From Microbacteriaceae bacterium (GTDB taxonomy: Bacteria > Actinomycetota > Actinomycetes > Actinomycetales > Microbacteriaceae), in NCBI GenBank assembly GCA_024642605.1, contig JAHEAT010000002.1:1-38335 (forward strand): 38,335 bases of DNA, written 5' to 3'. Shown here piece by piece: positions 16,747 through 25,242 of this stretch. Positions within the stretch are counted from its first letter, which is position 1. Each line of letters starts with the position of its first letter. The position numbers and the translations under genes are program-made. Under the pieces are notes generated by a model. The model was given only the letters and a program-made list of their open reading frames with translations. It made no database searches and was not told where the DNA came from.

Positions 16747-17388
16747 TTACTGGCGATTCCAGAGCGATGTGTATTCCACTTCGAGCGCTTTAGTGAGTTC
16801 TCTCAGTGTCGAAAGCGAGATGCCAATTACCGTGTGGGCGTCACCCTCGATCTTGGTAAGAAACGCACCGCCGAGCCCGTCGATGGTAAATGCGCCTGCC
16901 ACTTTCAGTGGCTCACCGGTGGCAACGTAAGCTTCGATTTCGGCATCACTGATGTCGGCAAAATGAACCGTCGTACCCGAAACGGCGCCTGTGGCTGGCG
17001 GCAGCACTCCCGCCTGCGGAGTTCGATTGTCGATGAGCCAGTGACCTGAGTAGAGCACCCCGCTTTTGCCGCGAAGTCGCTTCCAACGGTCGATTGCCAC
17101 CGAGGCCAGGTGAGGCTTGCCGAGCGATTCGCCATCGAGGTCGAGCTGGGAGTCGCATCCGAGAATTAGGGCACCGGCTGCCTCTGGTCTAGCCGCGACC
17201 GCTTCGGCCTTGGCCTTTGCGAGGACTGCGACTACCTGCTGGGTGTTGGTGATTAGCCCCATTTGACGCGCACGTTCCTCAACGGCATCCTCGTCTACAA
17301 GCGGTGCGATAGTGATTGGCTCAATGCCGGCCTCGCGCAGCACCTTTAGGCGAGCTGGCGAAGTTGATGCTAAAACTAGGCGGGTCAC
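16747..17388 (-). CDS. maf: Maf-family nucleotide pyrophosphatase
   Basis: A 213-residue Maf/YhdE/YceF-type protein that hydrolyses non-canonical or modified nucleoside triphosphates. Signature segments are LVLASTSPARLKVLREAGI at the N-terminus, GCDSQLDLDGE, LRGKSGVLYSGHWL, GEPLKVAGAFTIDGLGG with the catalytic region, and IEGDAHTVIGI. I chose GTG at 17388 rather than ATG at 17421. The GTG opens exactly at the family motif, lies 7 bases from a CAGACT hexamer as at leaderless starts elsewhere, and avoids overlap with the divergent gene at 17414. It lies 12 bases upstream of the carboxylase alpha gene and may be cotranscribed with it. Confidence 0.9.
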   Translation of the reverse strand: MTRLVLASTSPARLKVLREAGIEPITIAPLVDEDAVEERARQMGLITNTQQVVAVLAKAKAEAVAARPEAAGALILGCDSQLDLDGESLGKPHLASVAIDRWKRLRGKSGVLYSGHWLIDNRTPQAGVLPPATGAVSGTTVHFADISDAEIEAYVATGEPLKVAGAFTIDGLGGAFLTKIEGDAHTVIGISLSTLRELTKALEVEYTSLWNRQ

Positions 17389-17394
17389 GAGATG

Positions 17395-17400
17395 AGTCTG
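17395..17400 (-). promoter_or_regulatory. -10-like hexamer of a leaderless promoter for maf
   Basis: CAGACT on the minus strand, last T 7 bases from the GTG at 17388. One base separates it from the plus-strand hexamer at 17402-17407. Confidence 0.35.
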
Positions 17401-17401
17401 G

Positions 17402-17407
17402 CACACT
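17402..17407 (+). promoter_or_regulatory. -10-like hexamer of a leaderless promoter for the RNA methyltransferase gene
   Basis: CACACT with its last T 7 bases before the GTG at 17414. It matches the loose xAnnnT form only, so it is weaker evidence than the TAnnnT cases. Confidence 0.3.
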
Positions 17408-17413
17408 TGATAG

Positions 17414-18643
17414 GTGAACAAACCCGTTAACTGGCTAGGCCAAGAACTTACCCTCGAAATCGAAAAAGTCGCTCACGGCGGCATCTTTGTGGCACGCCAC
17501 GAAGGCAGGGTGCTGTTTGTTTCGCACACGCTTCCGGGTGAAACCGTGAAAGCCAGAGTGTTCGAAGACAAAGGTGGGTCATTCGCTCGCGCCGAGACTA
17601 CCGAAGTATTGGTGGCCAGCCCGCATCGAGTAAAGCACTTCTGGAAGGCAGCCCGAGAGGGTGGCGCCGGTGGCGCTGAATTCGGCCACATCGACCTCGA
17701 CTATCAGCGTGAACTCAAAGCAGACGTTTTGCAAGAAGCCCTAAGTCGCATGGCGGGTATCGACATGCGCCCCGAGGTTGAACTTGCTCCCGGCGACGAC
17801 GTCGCTGGCGGTTTGGGTTACCGCACTCGTGTGCAGTTGCACGTAGACGAGTTTGGCAACGTTGGCCCCTATCGCGAGCGTTCGCACCTCGTGGTTGAGA
17901 CCCGCGATCTGCCACTCGCGGTCGAAGACATCCGTGAGCTTGGTCTTCACCTCAAGAATTACTCGGGTGTTTCGAAGATCGAAATCGCCGCATCAAACAC
18001 CGGTCAGTTGCAGTATTCGGTTGATAAGAAAATTAAGGGCGACGAGCGCTTGATCGAACGTGCAGCCGGTCGCACCTTCAGAATCTCGGGCGGTGGCTTT
18101 TGGCAGGTTCACCGCAAGGCCCCAGACCTTCTTGCCGCTGCCGTGACCGGCGCTATTGCCAAAGTTGGCTTCGATAAAGCTGCCGACAACTTCGACCTCT
18201 ACGGCGGAGTCGGTCTGTTCTCGGGTGCGATCGCTGCTCGCTTCGGCGATGACGTAAAGATCACGTCGGTCGAGGCGTTCAAACAGGCAACCGACGACGC
18301 GGTTCTAAACCTCGCCGACCTAAGAAACGTCAAGGCAATCTGCGTGCCTACCGAGCGTTTTCTCGATGAGCGCGTTTCAAGCTACAAAAAGGCTGGCTCA
18401 CCGGCGTCGTCGGCGACCATCGTTCTCGACCCGCCTCGCTCGGGTGCGGGTGCCAAGGTGGTGGGTCAGCTGATCGACCTTGCGCCTAAGCACATTGTTT
18501 ACGTGGCTTGCGACCCGGTTGCACTGGCCCGTGACCTTAAGCCGCTGCTCGCCGGTGGTTACGAATTGGCATCGCTTCGAGCGTTCGACCTGTTTCCGCA
18601 CACGCATCATGTCGAAGCGGTTGCTAGCCTTGTTCGTAAGTAA
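17414..18643 (+). CDS. TRAM-domain class I SAM-dependent RNA methyltransferase (TrmA/RlmD family)
   Basis: A 409-residue RNA (uracil-5) methyltransferase-like protein. Residues 8-70 form a TRAM RNA-binding domain (LTLEIEKVAHGGIFVARHEGRVLFV). The C-terminal part has the SAM-binding segment DLYGGVGLFSGAIA, the DPPRSGAG motif and the catalytic cysteine loop YVACDPVALARDL (about Cys366). The segment that carries the 4Fe-4S cysteines in RlmD (Cys-x5-Cys-Gly-Gly-Cys) reads VKHFWKAAREGGAGGAEFGHI here and contains none. It is therefore a cluster-free member. The modified RNA position is unknown. Divergent from maf. Confidence 0.88.
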   Translation: MNKPVNWLGQELTLEIEKVAHGGIFVARHEGRVLFVSHTLPGETVKARVFEDKGGSFARAETTEVLVASPHRVKHFWKAAREGGAGGAEFGHIDLDYQRELKADVLQEALSRMAGIDMRPEVELAPGDDVAGGLGYRTRVQLHVDEFGNVGPYRERSHLVVETRDLPLAVEDIRELGLHLKNYSGVSKIEIAASNTGQLQYSVDKKIKGDERLIERAAGRTFRISGGGFWQVHRKAPDLLAAAVTGAIAKVGFDKAADNFDLYGGVGLFSGAIAARFGDDVKITSVEAFKQATDDAVLNLADLRNVKAICVPTERFLDERVSSYKKAGSPASSATIVLDPPRSGAGAKVVGQLIDLAPKHIVYVACDPVALARDLKPLLAGGYELASLRAFDLFPHTHHVEAVASLVRK

Positions 18644-18669
18644 CTTAACCACTCAAACTGGGGGATTCG

Positions 18670-19326
18670 GTGAACACCAACACTGAGCGCGTGAGTGTGG
18701 CAATCGTCGACGACCACGACGCGATTCGCCTCGGCTTCAAGGTTTCATGTGAGGGTTACAGCTTCGATCTTTTGGCGTCCGAGGCTTCGGTTGAAGCACT
18801 GATCAAAGCCCTCGGCGATGCCCGCCCCGAGGTAGTGGTGCTAGATCTTTCGCTAACCGATGGTTCGTTGGTCGAAGACAACGTTCGTCGAGTTCGCGAA
18901 CTCGGATGCCAGGTGCTCATCTTCAGCATCGCCGACAAGCGCAACCTGGTGCGTATTGCCATTAAGGCAGGCGCGGCGGCAATCGTGCCCAAGTCACACA
19001 GCATGGACGAACTTGCCGATGCCATTCGCTTGGTTGCCGGCGGCGTTTATGTAAACAACACCCAGACCACGGCGGCGATCGACTCAGACCTCGAGTTCAA
19101 AGAGGCAAAACTTTCACCGCGCGAACGTGAAGTGCTAACCCTCTACGCATCGGGTCTTGCGCTCAAGCAGGTTGCGTTCACTCTGAACATAAAGATGAAC
19201 ACCGCTAAAGAGCACATCGATCGGGTGCGCAGCAAGTATGCCGATATCGGTAGACCCGTTTCTAGCAAGACCGAACTGCTGCTGCGTGCCATCGAAGATG
19301 GGCTGATTGACGAAAGCTCGATCTAA
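18670..19326 (+). CDS. LuxR/NarL-type response regulator
   Basis: A 218-residue two-component response regulator. The receiver domain has acidic residues Asp14-Asp15 (IVDDHDAIR) and phosphoacceptor Asp59 (VVVLDLSL). The output domain is a helix-turn-helix of the LuxR kind: LSPREREVLTLYASGLALKQVAFTL followed by NTAKEHIDRVRSKYADIG. The GTG at 18670 follows a G-rich tract. It is the first gene of a three-gene operon with a histidine kinase and an unknown membrane protein, starting 26 bases after the RNA methyltransferase. Target genes are unknown. Confidence 0.92.
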   Translation: MNTNTERVSVAIVDDHDAIRLGFKVSCEGYSFDLLASEASVEALIKALGDARPEVVVLDLSLTDGSLVEDNVRRVRELGCQVLIFSIADKRNLVRIAIKAGAAAIVPKSHSMDELADAIRLVAGGVYVNNTQTTAAIDSDLEFKEAKLSPREREVLTLYASGLALKQVAFTLNIKMNTAKEHIDRVRSKYADIGRPVSSKTELLLRAIEDGLIDESSI

Positions 19327-19330
19327 ACCA

Positions 19331-20518
19331 ATGTCTAACTACAATGCTCAGCGTAGATCGCTGGCGACTAGCCGAGTCGACCTTTTGATCGGCAAGGCGT
19401 TTAGCGTTGTGGCGATGGTGTCGGGTCTCGAAATGGCCGCCAATGCACTTCCTCAGTCTTCATACCTGAATTCTTCAGTTATGTGGACCGCCGTCGGTTT
19501 GATTTTGGCAGTTCAAATTTTCAATGTTTGGAACTTCTGGTTTTGGCGCGCTGCCACCTTTGGCTATTTGATTCACGCACTATTGGTGTTGGTTCTACTT
19601 TTACTCTGGCCGCTGCAGGTGCAGCCGGGCATCGGTGTTCCCGAAGAGTCGCGACCCTGGCTCTGGTGGGCTACCGGAATCGCGTCGATGGCCATGGGCT
19701 GGTTTATCGAACGCTGGTGGGCTTGGGTTTACATCGGCGTAATGCCGTTTACGTGGGTTTGGGTTCGAGCTCAGCACTCTGGAGGTTACGCCGCCTGGGA
19801 AGCCCTGCTGCAAGATGCCAGCTATGTGCTGCTGTTTCCTGCCACCATAATCGCAATCACGCAGGTTCTGCGCGCCGCAGCCAACCGGGTCGATTTGGCA
19901 TCTGAGTTGGCTACGGTGGCAGCGGTTGATCGCGCCCAAACCGACGCCCGCGAACGTGAACGCTCGCGCATCGACGCCTTGGTACACGACTCCGTGCTCA
20001 CCACCCTCTTGGTTGCAGCTAACGCAAGCACAGAAGAGCAAGCTCACGCCGCTGTGGAGTCGGCCGAGAGCGCCATTGCAAAGCTCCGCGCGGCAGCAAA
20101 CGAAGATGAGGTGCTTGAGAGCATCTCGGTTACGGCGTTCTTTCAAGCACTCGCACTGGCCGCCATCCGACAAGACCCGAGAATCGAAACGCACAGCAGC
20201 GGCGCCAGCGGACGCCAGCTTACCTCCGAGGTCGTCGCCGCACTCACCGATGCAACGGCGCAAGCCATAGCCAACTCGATGCAGCATGCCGGGCGTGGGT
20301 CATCACGTTTGCTGAGGCTAAAGGCCTCTGCTCGAGAAATCAAGATAGTGGTCAAAGACGACGGTGTCGGTTTTTGGCCAAGTCGTATTCCAAAGAATCG
20401 TCTCGGTTTGAGAATGTCGATCATTGATCGCGTTGAATCGGTGGGCGGCAAAGTGTTCATCGACTCCAAACCCGGTCACGGCGCCTCGATTGTGATGGAG
20501 TGGCAGTTCGATGATTAG
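19331..20518 (+). CDS. Membrane sensor histidine kinase (HisKA_3-like)
   Basis: A 395-residue kinase from the ATG at 19331, 4 bases after the regulator stop codon; an upstream TTG at 19307 would overlap that gene. The N-terminal half has about five or six tryptophan-rich membrane helices between residues 20 and 180, with no large extracellular domain. An ERERSRIDALVHDSVLTTLL segment holds the candidate phosphorylated histidine (His219), in the form usual for kinases paired with LuxR-type regulators. The ATPase domain is compact: QAIANSMQHAG (N box), KDDGVGFWPSRIPKNRLGLRMSI (G1/F-like) and GHGASIVMEW. The signal may be membrane-based. Confidence 0.9.
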   Translation: MSNYNAQRRSLATSRVDLLIGKAFSVVAMVSGLEMAANALPQSSYLNSSVMWTAVGLILAVQIFNVWNFWFWRAATFGYLIHALLVLVLLLLWPLQVQPGIGVPEESRPWLWWATGIASMAMGWFIERWWAWVYIGVMPFTWVWVRAQHSGGYAAWEALLQDASYVLLFPATIIAITQVLRAAANRVDLASELATVAAVDRAQTDARERERSRIDALVHDSVLTTLLVAANASTEEQAHAAVESAESAIAKLRAAANEDEVLESISVTAFFQALALAAIRQDPRIETHSSGASGRQLTSEVVAALTDATAQAIANSMQHAGRGSSRLLRLKASAREIKIVVKDDGVGFWPSRIPKNRLGLRMSIIDRVESVGGKVFIDSKPGHGASIVMEWQFDD

Positions 20519-21479
20519 AGTTTCGCGCGGAGCAATCAGTTTGATTGCAACTCTCTTTGGCCTTTACTTTGCCGGCATTGGAGCGTTCTGGGTACCGCGA
20601 TACGAGCAGCCAATGGTTGGTGCTTTGGGTATTGCCATTTACTCGGTAGCTATCATCTCGAGCATCGCCCTCTACCGGTCTCGAAGAATTCCAACCTTTC
20701 AGGCCCTGGCGAACCTAACTGTAGCCGCCTACCTTCCTCTGATCATGGACCCGATCATCGCTGGCGCAACGCACAATACTTTTGCCACCTGGTACATCGG
20801 TGGCCTCGGTGTTCTGCTGGCAGCCACGGCAGTGCGTGGCCACCGCACCATAGCCTGGGTTTCGACCGGGCTCGCGGTTACCGAAGTGGTGGCTTGGGGT
20901 GGCGTCACGGCAATCTCCGACTCCGGATTGATTGGCATGGTGCTTTTGGTTGCGGCCGGCCAGGCTATTTCGTTTGGGCTAGAGCGCGCAGCCGTCGAGG
21001 CTAACGAGCTCGCCGACCAGGCACGCAAGGATGCCGCGGCGACAGCTGCCACATCGGTGCAACGCCTCGAGCGCAAGCAGCGCGCTCAACGTGCGCTTGA
21101 GTCTTCGCTGCCTATGTTGCAGCGAATTGTTGCGGCCAAAGGCAACCTCACCGAGAGCGAGCGAGTCGAGGCGAAGTTGGCCGAGGCATCGCTTCGCGAT
21201 GAGATTCGAGGTCGTGAGCTGATCAACGACCGCGTTCGCGAAGCAGTTCGGCTCGCGCGCATCCGTGGGGTTGAAGTGGTGATGCTCGACGAGGGTGGTC
21301 TCGATACCGCCGAACCCGAGTTGCGCTCTAGCATTCTTGACGACGTGGCGGCCACGATCGACGGGTTGACCTTTGGCAAGGTCACTGTTCGCGCACCGGC
21401 CAATGAAGCATGGATGGTCACCATTGCAGCAACCGCCCCCGGATCAGCCGGACCGGTGCTCTGGCTCAAACTGCCTTAG
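20511..21479 (+). CDS. Uncharacterised membrane protein of the two-component operon
   Basis: A 322-residue protein of unknown function. About six predicted membrane helices occupy residues 8-160, followed by a charged coiled coil (about residues 163-215, LADQARKDAAATAATSVQ) and a soluble C-terminal domain of about 105 residues. The layout copies the preceding histidine kinase, but I see no phosphorylatable His motif, no N box and no glycine-rich ATP loop. It overlaps the kinase gene by 8 bases, so expression is tightly linked. The domain contains LRDEIRGRELINDRVREAV and GVEVVMLDEGGL. It may be a degenerate kinase or a signalling partner of the kinase; this is inference from architecture and position. 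Confidence 0.8.
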   Translation: MIRVSRGAISLIATLFGLYFAGIGAFWVPRYEQPMVGALGIAIYSVAIISSIALYRSRRIPTFQALANLTVAAYLPLIMDPIIAGATHNTFATWYIGGLGVLLAATAVRGHRTIAWVSTGLAVTEVVAWGGVTAISDSGLIGMVLLVAAGQAISFGLERAAVEANELADQARKDAAATAATSVQRLERKQRAQRALESSLPMLQRIVAAKGNLTESERVEAKLAEASLRDEIRGRELINDRVREAVRLARIRGVEVVMLDEGGLDTAEPELRSSILDDVAATIDGLTFGKVTVRAPANEAWMVTIAATAPGSAGPVLWLKLP

Positions 21480-21535
21480 CTTTTTTTTGAAGGCCAAACT
21501 TAAACGAGAAAAGGTGGCACGAATGCCACCTTCTC
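21470..21535 (+). terminator. T-tract and stem-loop after the sensor operon
   Basis: Eight Ts at 21481-21488 directly follow the stop codon, preceded by only a weak GC stem. A better hairpin follows at 21506-21535: GAGAA..GGTGGCA pairs with TGCCACCTTCTC around a CGAA loop, with a two-base bulge. One or both may end the regulator-kinase transcript. Confidence 0.45.
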
Positions 21536-21689
21536 AGCCCCGTCTCGATACCGAGCCCCGACGTCGTCACCCTTATAGACCTTGACGTCTAAAAATGATT
21601 CTGCCTTGACGAGTTGAACTAAGAGCAAATAAACGAAAAGTTGCTTGTCCCCTAAAGAGTGGACAAGCAACTTTCGTTGATGCAGAGTT
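21480..21689. other. Largest gene-free stretch of the window (about 210 bases)
   Basis: It lies between the convergent sensor operon and the DUF885 gene. It contains the T-tract and hairpin on the left, a strong hairpin on the right (21634-21676), and between them a direct repeat of CCTTGACG at 21580-21587 and 21604-21611. I found no tRNA, no ORF with a credible start, and no gene that a promoter here would serve. Confidence 0.6.
21634..21676 (-). terminator. Rho-independent terminator of the DUF885 gene
   Basis: A stem of about 16 bp (CGAAAGTTGCTTGTCC against its complement, with one bulged base) and a 10-base loop. On the minus strand it is followed by a T-rich tail (TTTTCGTTTATTT). It starts 14 bases beyond the stop codon of the DUF885 gene. 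This is the strongest terminator in the window. Confidence 0.85.
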
Positions 21690-23345
21690 TTAGCCGAGAA
21701 TTGCGCGGCGAAGGTTGTCTAGACCAAGGGCACCGAGGTTGAGGGCATCCTTGTGGAATTTTTTGATGTCCCAGTTGGAGCCGGCGCGAGCCTTAGCTTC
21801 GTCGCGAATCTGCTCCCAGATGCGCTGACCGATCTTGTAGCTAGGTGCCTGCCCCGGCCAACCGAAGTAACGGTGTACCTCGAAGTTGATGAACTCCGGC
21901 GACATGTTCACGTTCTTGCTCATGAAGTCGAGAGCGTACTCGAAGTCCCATTTACCGGTGCCGTCGAGGCGAGGCTTGCCGAGGTGAACACCGAGATCTA
22001 GCACCACGCGAGCCGCGCGCATGCGCTGGCCGTCGAGCATACCAAGGCGGTCGGCGGGGTTGTCGAGAAAACCAAGTTCTTGCATCAAGCGCTCTGCGTA
22101 AAGCGCCCAGCCCTCACCGTGTCCGGAGCACCACGAAGCCAAACGGCGCCAGTCGTTGAGTTCGGCCCGGTTGTAAACCTGAGTAGCGATCTGAAGGTGG
22201 TGACCCGGAACGCCCTCATGGTAAACGGTGGTGGTTTCGCGCCAGGTGTCGAACTCGGTGACGCCGGCAGGAACCGACCACCACATGCGACCCGGGCGGC
22301 TAAAGTCGTCGGTTGGGCCGGTGTAGTAAATGACGCCTGAGTTGGTTGGGGCGATCATGCACTCGAGGGTTCGCAGCGGTTCTGGAATATCGAAGTGGCT
22401 TTCACCCAGCTTCTCAATTGCGGTGTCGCTGAGGTTTTGCATCCAAGCCTGAAGTTCTTCGGTTGAGTGCAACTTGTTGGTTGGGTCTGCGTCTAGGTGA
22501 GCAATGGCCTCTTTGACGGTTGCGCCCGGCAGAATTTCGTGGGCCACCGCCTCTTGCTCTGCGGTTACGCGAGCGAGTTCTTCGATACCCCACTGGTAGG
22601 TTTCGTCGAGGTCGATCTTGGCACCCAAGAAGGTTTGGCTCAGCAGAGAATAACGCTCGCGCCCGATTGCGTCCTCGTGCGATGCAACTGGAGCCAGTTC
22701 GTTTCTCAAGAACGCCTGAAGTTCGGCGTAGGCAGCGGTGGCAATGGCACCGGCTTCGGTCAACTCCGCGCGCAGGGCATCAGAGAGTTCTACGCCATCG
22801 GCCTTGGCAAAGCGGGTGAAGAATCCGTTTGGTGCCGTGATGTTGTCGAGGTCGTTGATAACCCAGGCAACCTGACGGTGGGCTGGGGTTTCGCCGTCTT
22901 TGATGCCAACGCGCAGGGTTTCGATGTAGCCATCCACTGCGCCCTTTACGGCACGCATGCGCTTGTTTAGGTTGGCCCAGTCGGCTTCGGTGGCGGTTGG
23001 CGAGAGGTCAAAAATGTCGCGGATGCCCTGAGCCGGAGACGCGATAACGTCTAGGTTGCGCTTCCAGAGGCCGGTTTCGTAAATCTCGATGCTCAGCTTG
23101 AGGTTTGAGGTGAGTGCATCCTTGGTTACCTCGTCGATCTTGTCGACCGGCTCTAGAGCCTCAATCTTGGCCAACATCTCCTTCTCAAGCTCGTAGTAGT
23201 GCTTCGAAGCGGCGGGAGAGGTGTCGTCTAGTTTGTCTTCACCGCCTGGAAATCCGGCGTAGGTTGCAAACGAAGGGCTCAACTCGGCCAGCTTCGCCAC
23301 CCAGGCGTTTGAAAGTTCGTCAATTTTTGAAGGTACTCGCGTCAT
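21690..23345 (-). CDS. DUF885 family protein, probable metallopeptidase
   Basis: A 551-residue protein of the DUF885 family. The likely active-site helix is YHEGVPGHHLQ (His376, Glu377, His382), a HExxxxH-like metal site, with a second conserved acidic segment SGHGEGWALYAERLM about 30 residues later. No signal peptide is visible, so it should be cytoplasmic. The ATG at 23345 follows AAAGGAA with suitable spacing. It lies 42 bases downstream of the carboxylase epsilon gene on the same strand and ends at a strong terminator, so it may be the last gene of that transcript. Substrate unknown. Confidence 0.87.
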   Translation of the reverse strand: MTRVPSKIDELSNAWVAKLAELSPSFATYAGFPGGEDKLDDTSPAASKHYYELEKEMLAKIEALEPVDKIDEVTKDALTSNLKLSIEIYETGLWKRNLDVIASPAQGIRDIFDLSPTATEADWANLNKRMRAVKGAVDGYIETLRVGIKDGETPAHRQVAWVINDLDNITAPNGFFTRFAKADGVELSDALRAELTEAGAIATAAYAELQAFLRNELAPVASHEDAIGRERYSLLSQTFLGAKIDLDETYQWGIEELARVTAEQEAVAHEILPGATVKEAIAHLDADPTNKLHSTEELQAWMQNLSDTAIEKLGESHFDIPEPLRTLECMIAPTNSGVIYYTGPTDDFSRPGRMWWSVPAGVTEFDTWRETTTVYHEGVPGHHLQIATQVYNRAELNDWRRLASWCSGHGEGWALYAERLMQELGFLDNPADRLGMLDGQRMRAARVVLDLGVHLGKPRLDGTGKWDFEYALDFMSKNVNMSPEFINFEVHRYFGWPGQAPSYKIGQRIWEQIRDEAKARAGSNWDIKKFHKDALNLGALGLDNLRRAILG

Positions 23346-23387
23346 TGCATTTCCTTTATTTTGGTTTGGTTTATTGTTGCAAATCTT

Positions 23388-23624
23388 TTAGTTCAGGCCA
23401 TCTTTTACCGAAGCGCCCCACTGGCTCGCACCGGCTTGAATTCCTTGGCGCAGCATTCCGTGGTTGCGGTTCCAGGTAGATCGAGCGGTTGGCTTGCGCT
23501 TGGATGCATCGGCGGCTTCGGCCTCGGCTAGTGCGAGCGCCGACTGAACCACCGCGATAGCGGCAGCCAGTTCTTCGGCGTTCGGTTCGCCACGAACCAC
23601 GCGAATATCCAACGAGTCGTTCAT
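23388..23624 (-). CDS. accE: Acyl-CoA carboxylase epsilon subunit
   Basis: A 78-residue protein matching the small epsilon subunit that strengthens the alpha-beta interaction of actinobacterial acyl-CoA carboxylases. Features are the N-terminal IRVVRGEPNAEELAAAIAV strand-helix segment, an Ala-rich helix, a basic linker (KRKPTA) and a C-terminal W-containing segment that includes STWNRN and GASQWGAS. The ATG overlaps the beta-subunit stop by one base (TAATG). Its presence is a good marker of actinobacterial origin. Confidence 0.92.
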   Translation of the reverse strand: MNDSLDIRVVRGEPNAEELAAAIAVVQSALALAEAEAADASKRKPTARSTWNRNHGMLRQGIQAGASQWGASVKDGLN

Positions 23625-25222
23625 TACAGCGGAATGTTTCCGTGCTTCTTTGGCGGCATGCTGGCGCGCTTGGTTTTGAGTGCTCGCAGCGCCTTGATCA
23701 CGTTGATGCGGGTTGCCGAAGGCTCAATGATGCCGTCAAGCTCGCCACGCTCAGCAGCCAAGAACGGGCTCGCCACGTTGTAGGTGTACTCGGCGGCAAG
23801 TTGTGCACGCACAGCTGCTACGTCTTGGCCAGCCTCTTCGGCTGCCTTGATCTTGTCGCGGAACAAAATGTTGACCGCACCCTGACCGCCCATCACTGCG
23901 ATCTCGGCGGTTGGCCAAGCCAGGTTTATGTCGGCACCGAGCTGCTTTGAACCCATAACGATGTATGCGCCACCGTATGCCTTGCGAGTGATTACGGTAA
24001 CCAGTGGCACGGTTGCCTCGGCGTAAGCGTAAAGCAGCTTGGCGCCGCGGCGAATAACGCCAGCCCACTCCTGGTCGGTGCCTGGTAGGTAACCCGGAAC
24101 ATCGACGAGGGTGAGAATCGGAATCGAGAAGGCATCGCAGAACCGCACAAAGCGAGCCGCTTTTTCACCGGCATCGATGTTTAGGGTGCCGGCCATGGCG
24201 CTCGGCTGGTTGGCGATGATGCCAACGCTGTTTCCGTCGACTCGAGCAAAACCAATCAGAATGTTAGGTGCAAACAGCGGCTGCACTTCGAGAAACTCCT
24301 GGTCATCAACGATGCACTCGATGATGGCGTGCATGTCGTAAGGCTGGTTTGGCGAGTCGGGAATGATGGTATCGAGCACGCGGTCGCCGTCGGTTACTTC
24401 GAGAACATCGGTTTGACCGTAGTGTTCGGTTTCGCTGAGGTTGTTCTGCGGCAGGTAAGACAGCAGCGAGCGCGCGTAGTCGATGGCATCATTTTCATCG
24501 GCGGCCAGGTAGTGAGCAACTCCCGAAGTCTCGTTGTGGGCTCGAGCGCCACCGAGCTCTTCCATGCCCACGTCTTCGCCGGTCACGGTCTTGATTACAT
24601 CTGGACCGGTGACGAACATGTTCGAGGTCTTGTCGACCATGATGACGAAGTCGGTTAGAGCCGGCGAATAAACGGCTCCGCCGGCGGCTGGACCCATGAT
24701 GATCGAAATCTGAGGGATTACGCCAGAGGCCATGGTGTTGCGCTTGAAGATTTCGCCGTACTTGCCAAGGGCAATCACGCCCTCCTGAATGCGGGCACCA
24801 CCTGAGTCGAGAATTCCGATCAGCGGAACACCGGTTGAGATGGCTAGGTCCATGACCTTGATGATTTTGTTTCCGGCTGCTTCGCCCAGCGAACCACCGA
24901 AGATGGTGAAGTCTTGTGAGAAAACCGCTACCTGGCGGCCGTTGATGGTTCCGACACCGGTAACCACCGAATCACCGTAAGGTCGGTTGCGATCCATGCC
25001 GAAAGCGGTGGAACGGTGACGAACAAACTCGTCGAGTTCTTCAAACGAACCCTCGTCGAGCAGCAGCTCGATTCGTTCGCGGGCAGTCTTCTTACCCTTG
25101 GCGTGCTGTTTGGCAATCGCTTGTTCACCACTGGCCGTGACTGCTTCGTGATAACGATCGCGAAGGTCGGCAAGTTTGCCGGCAGTGGTTGACATGTCAT
25201 GCTTCGGTTTGTTCTCTGACAT
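23624..25222 (-). CDS. accD: Acyl-CoA carboxylase beta subunit (carboxyltransferase)
   Basis: A 532-residue carboxyltransferase that moves the carboxyl group from biotin to an acyl-CoA, probably acetyl- and/or propionyl-CoA. It shows the crotonase-fold motifs of the family: [27 protein letters not shown] in the N-terminal half, and [27 protein letters not shown] in the C-terminal half. I prefer ATG at 25222 to the GTG at 25231 because the ATG lies 8 bases from a TAGAGT hexamer, the leaderless pattern, while the GTG would overlap that hexamer. It is divergent from birA, with 26 bases between start codons, and coupled to the epsilon gene. Confidence 0.96.
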   Translation of the reverse strand: MSENKPKHDMSTTAGKLADLRDRYHEAVTASGEQAIAKQHAKGKKTARERIELLLDEGSFEELDEFVRHRSTAFGMDRNRPYGDSVVTGVGTINGRQVAVFSQDFTIFGGSLGEAAGNKIIKVMDLAISTGVPLIGILDSGGARIQEGVIALGKYGEIFKRNTMASGVIPQISIIMGPAAGGAVYSPALTDFVIMVDKTSNMFVTGPDVIKTVTGEDVGMEELGGARAHNETSGVAHYLAADENDAIDYARSLLSYLPQNNLSETEHYGQTDVLEVTDGDRVLDTIIPDSPNQPYDMHAIIECIVDDQEFLEVQPLFAPNILIGFARVDGNSVGIIANQPSAMAGTLNIDAGEKAARFVRFCDAFSIPILTLVDVPGYLPGTDQEWAGVIRRGAKLLYAYAEATVPLVTVITRKAYGGAYIVMGSKQLGADINLAWPTAEIAVMGGQGAVNILFRDKIKAAEEAGQDVAAVRAQLAAEYTYNVASPFLAAERGELDGIIEPSATRINVIKALRALKTKRASMPPKKHGNIPL

Positions 25223-25229
25223 GAAAGCC

Positions 25230-25235
25230 ACTCTA
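25230..25235 (-). promoter_or_regulatory. -10-like hexamer of a leaderless promoter for accD
   Basis: TAGAGT on the minus strand with its last T 8 bases from the ATG at 25222. One base separates it from the birA hexamer. Confidence 0.5.
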
Positions 25236-25236
25236 G

Positions 25237-25242
25237 TAGCCT
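25237..25242 (+). promoter_or_regulatory. -10-like hexamer of a leaderless promoter for birA
   Basis: TAGCCT with its last T 7 bases from the ATG at 25249. Same hexamer and spacing as the Rieske gene. Confidence 0.5.

Noticed and set aside
19601..20287. Long minus-strand ORF of 228 codons
   Set aside because: It lies wholly inside the histidine kinase gene, antisense to it. Its product has no domain or membrane pattern and is a codon-bias shadow.
21580..21611. Direct repeat CCTTGACG twice, 24 bases apart, resembling -35 boxes
   Set aside because: No plus-strand gene follows and no good -10 lies at 17 bases. A regulator half-site pair remains possible but unsupported.
21480..21689. Possible tRNA or small RNA gene in the largest intergenic stretch
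   Set aside because: I found no cloverleaf with acceptor stem and T-loop. The hairpins are better explained as terminators.
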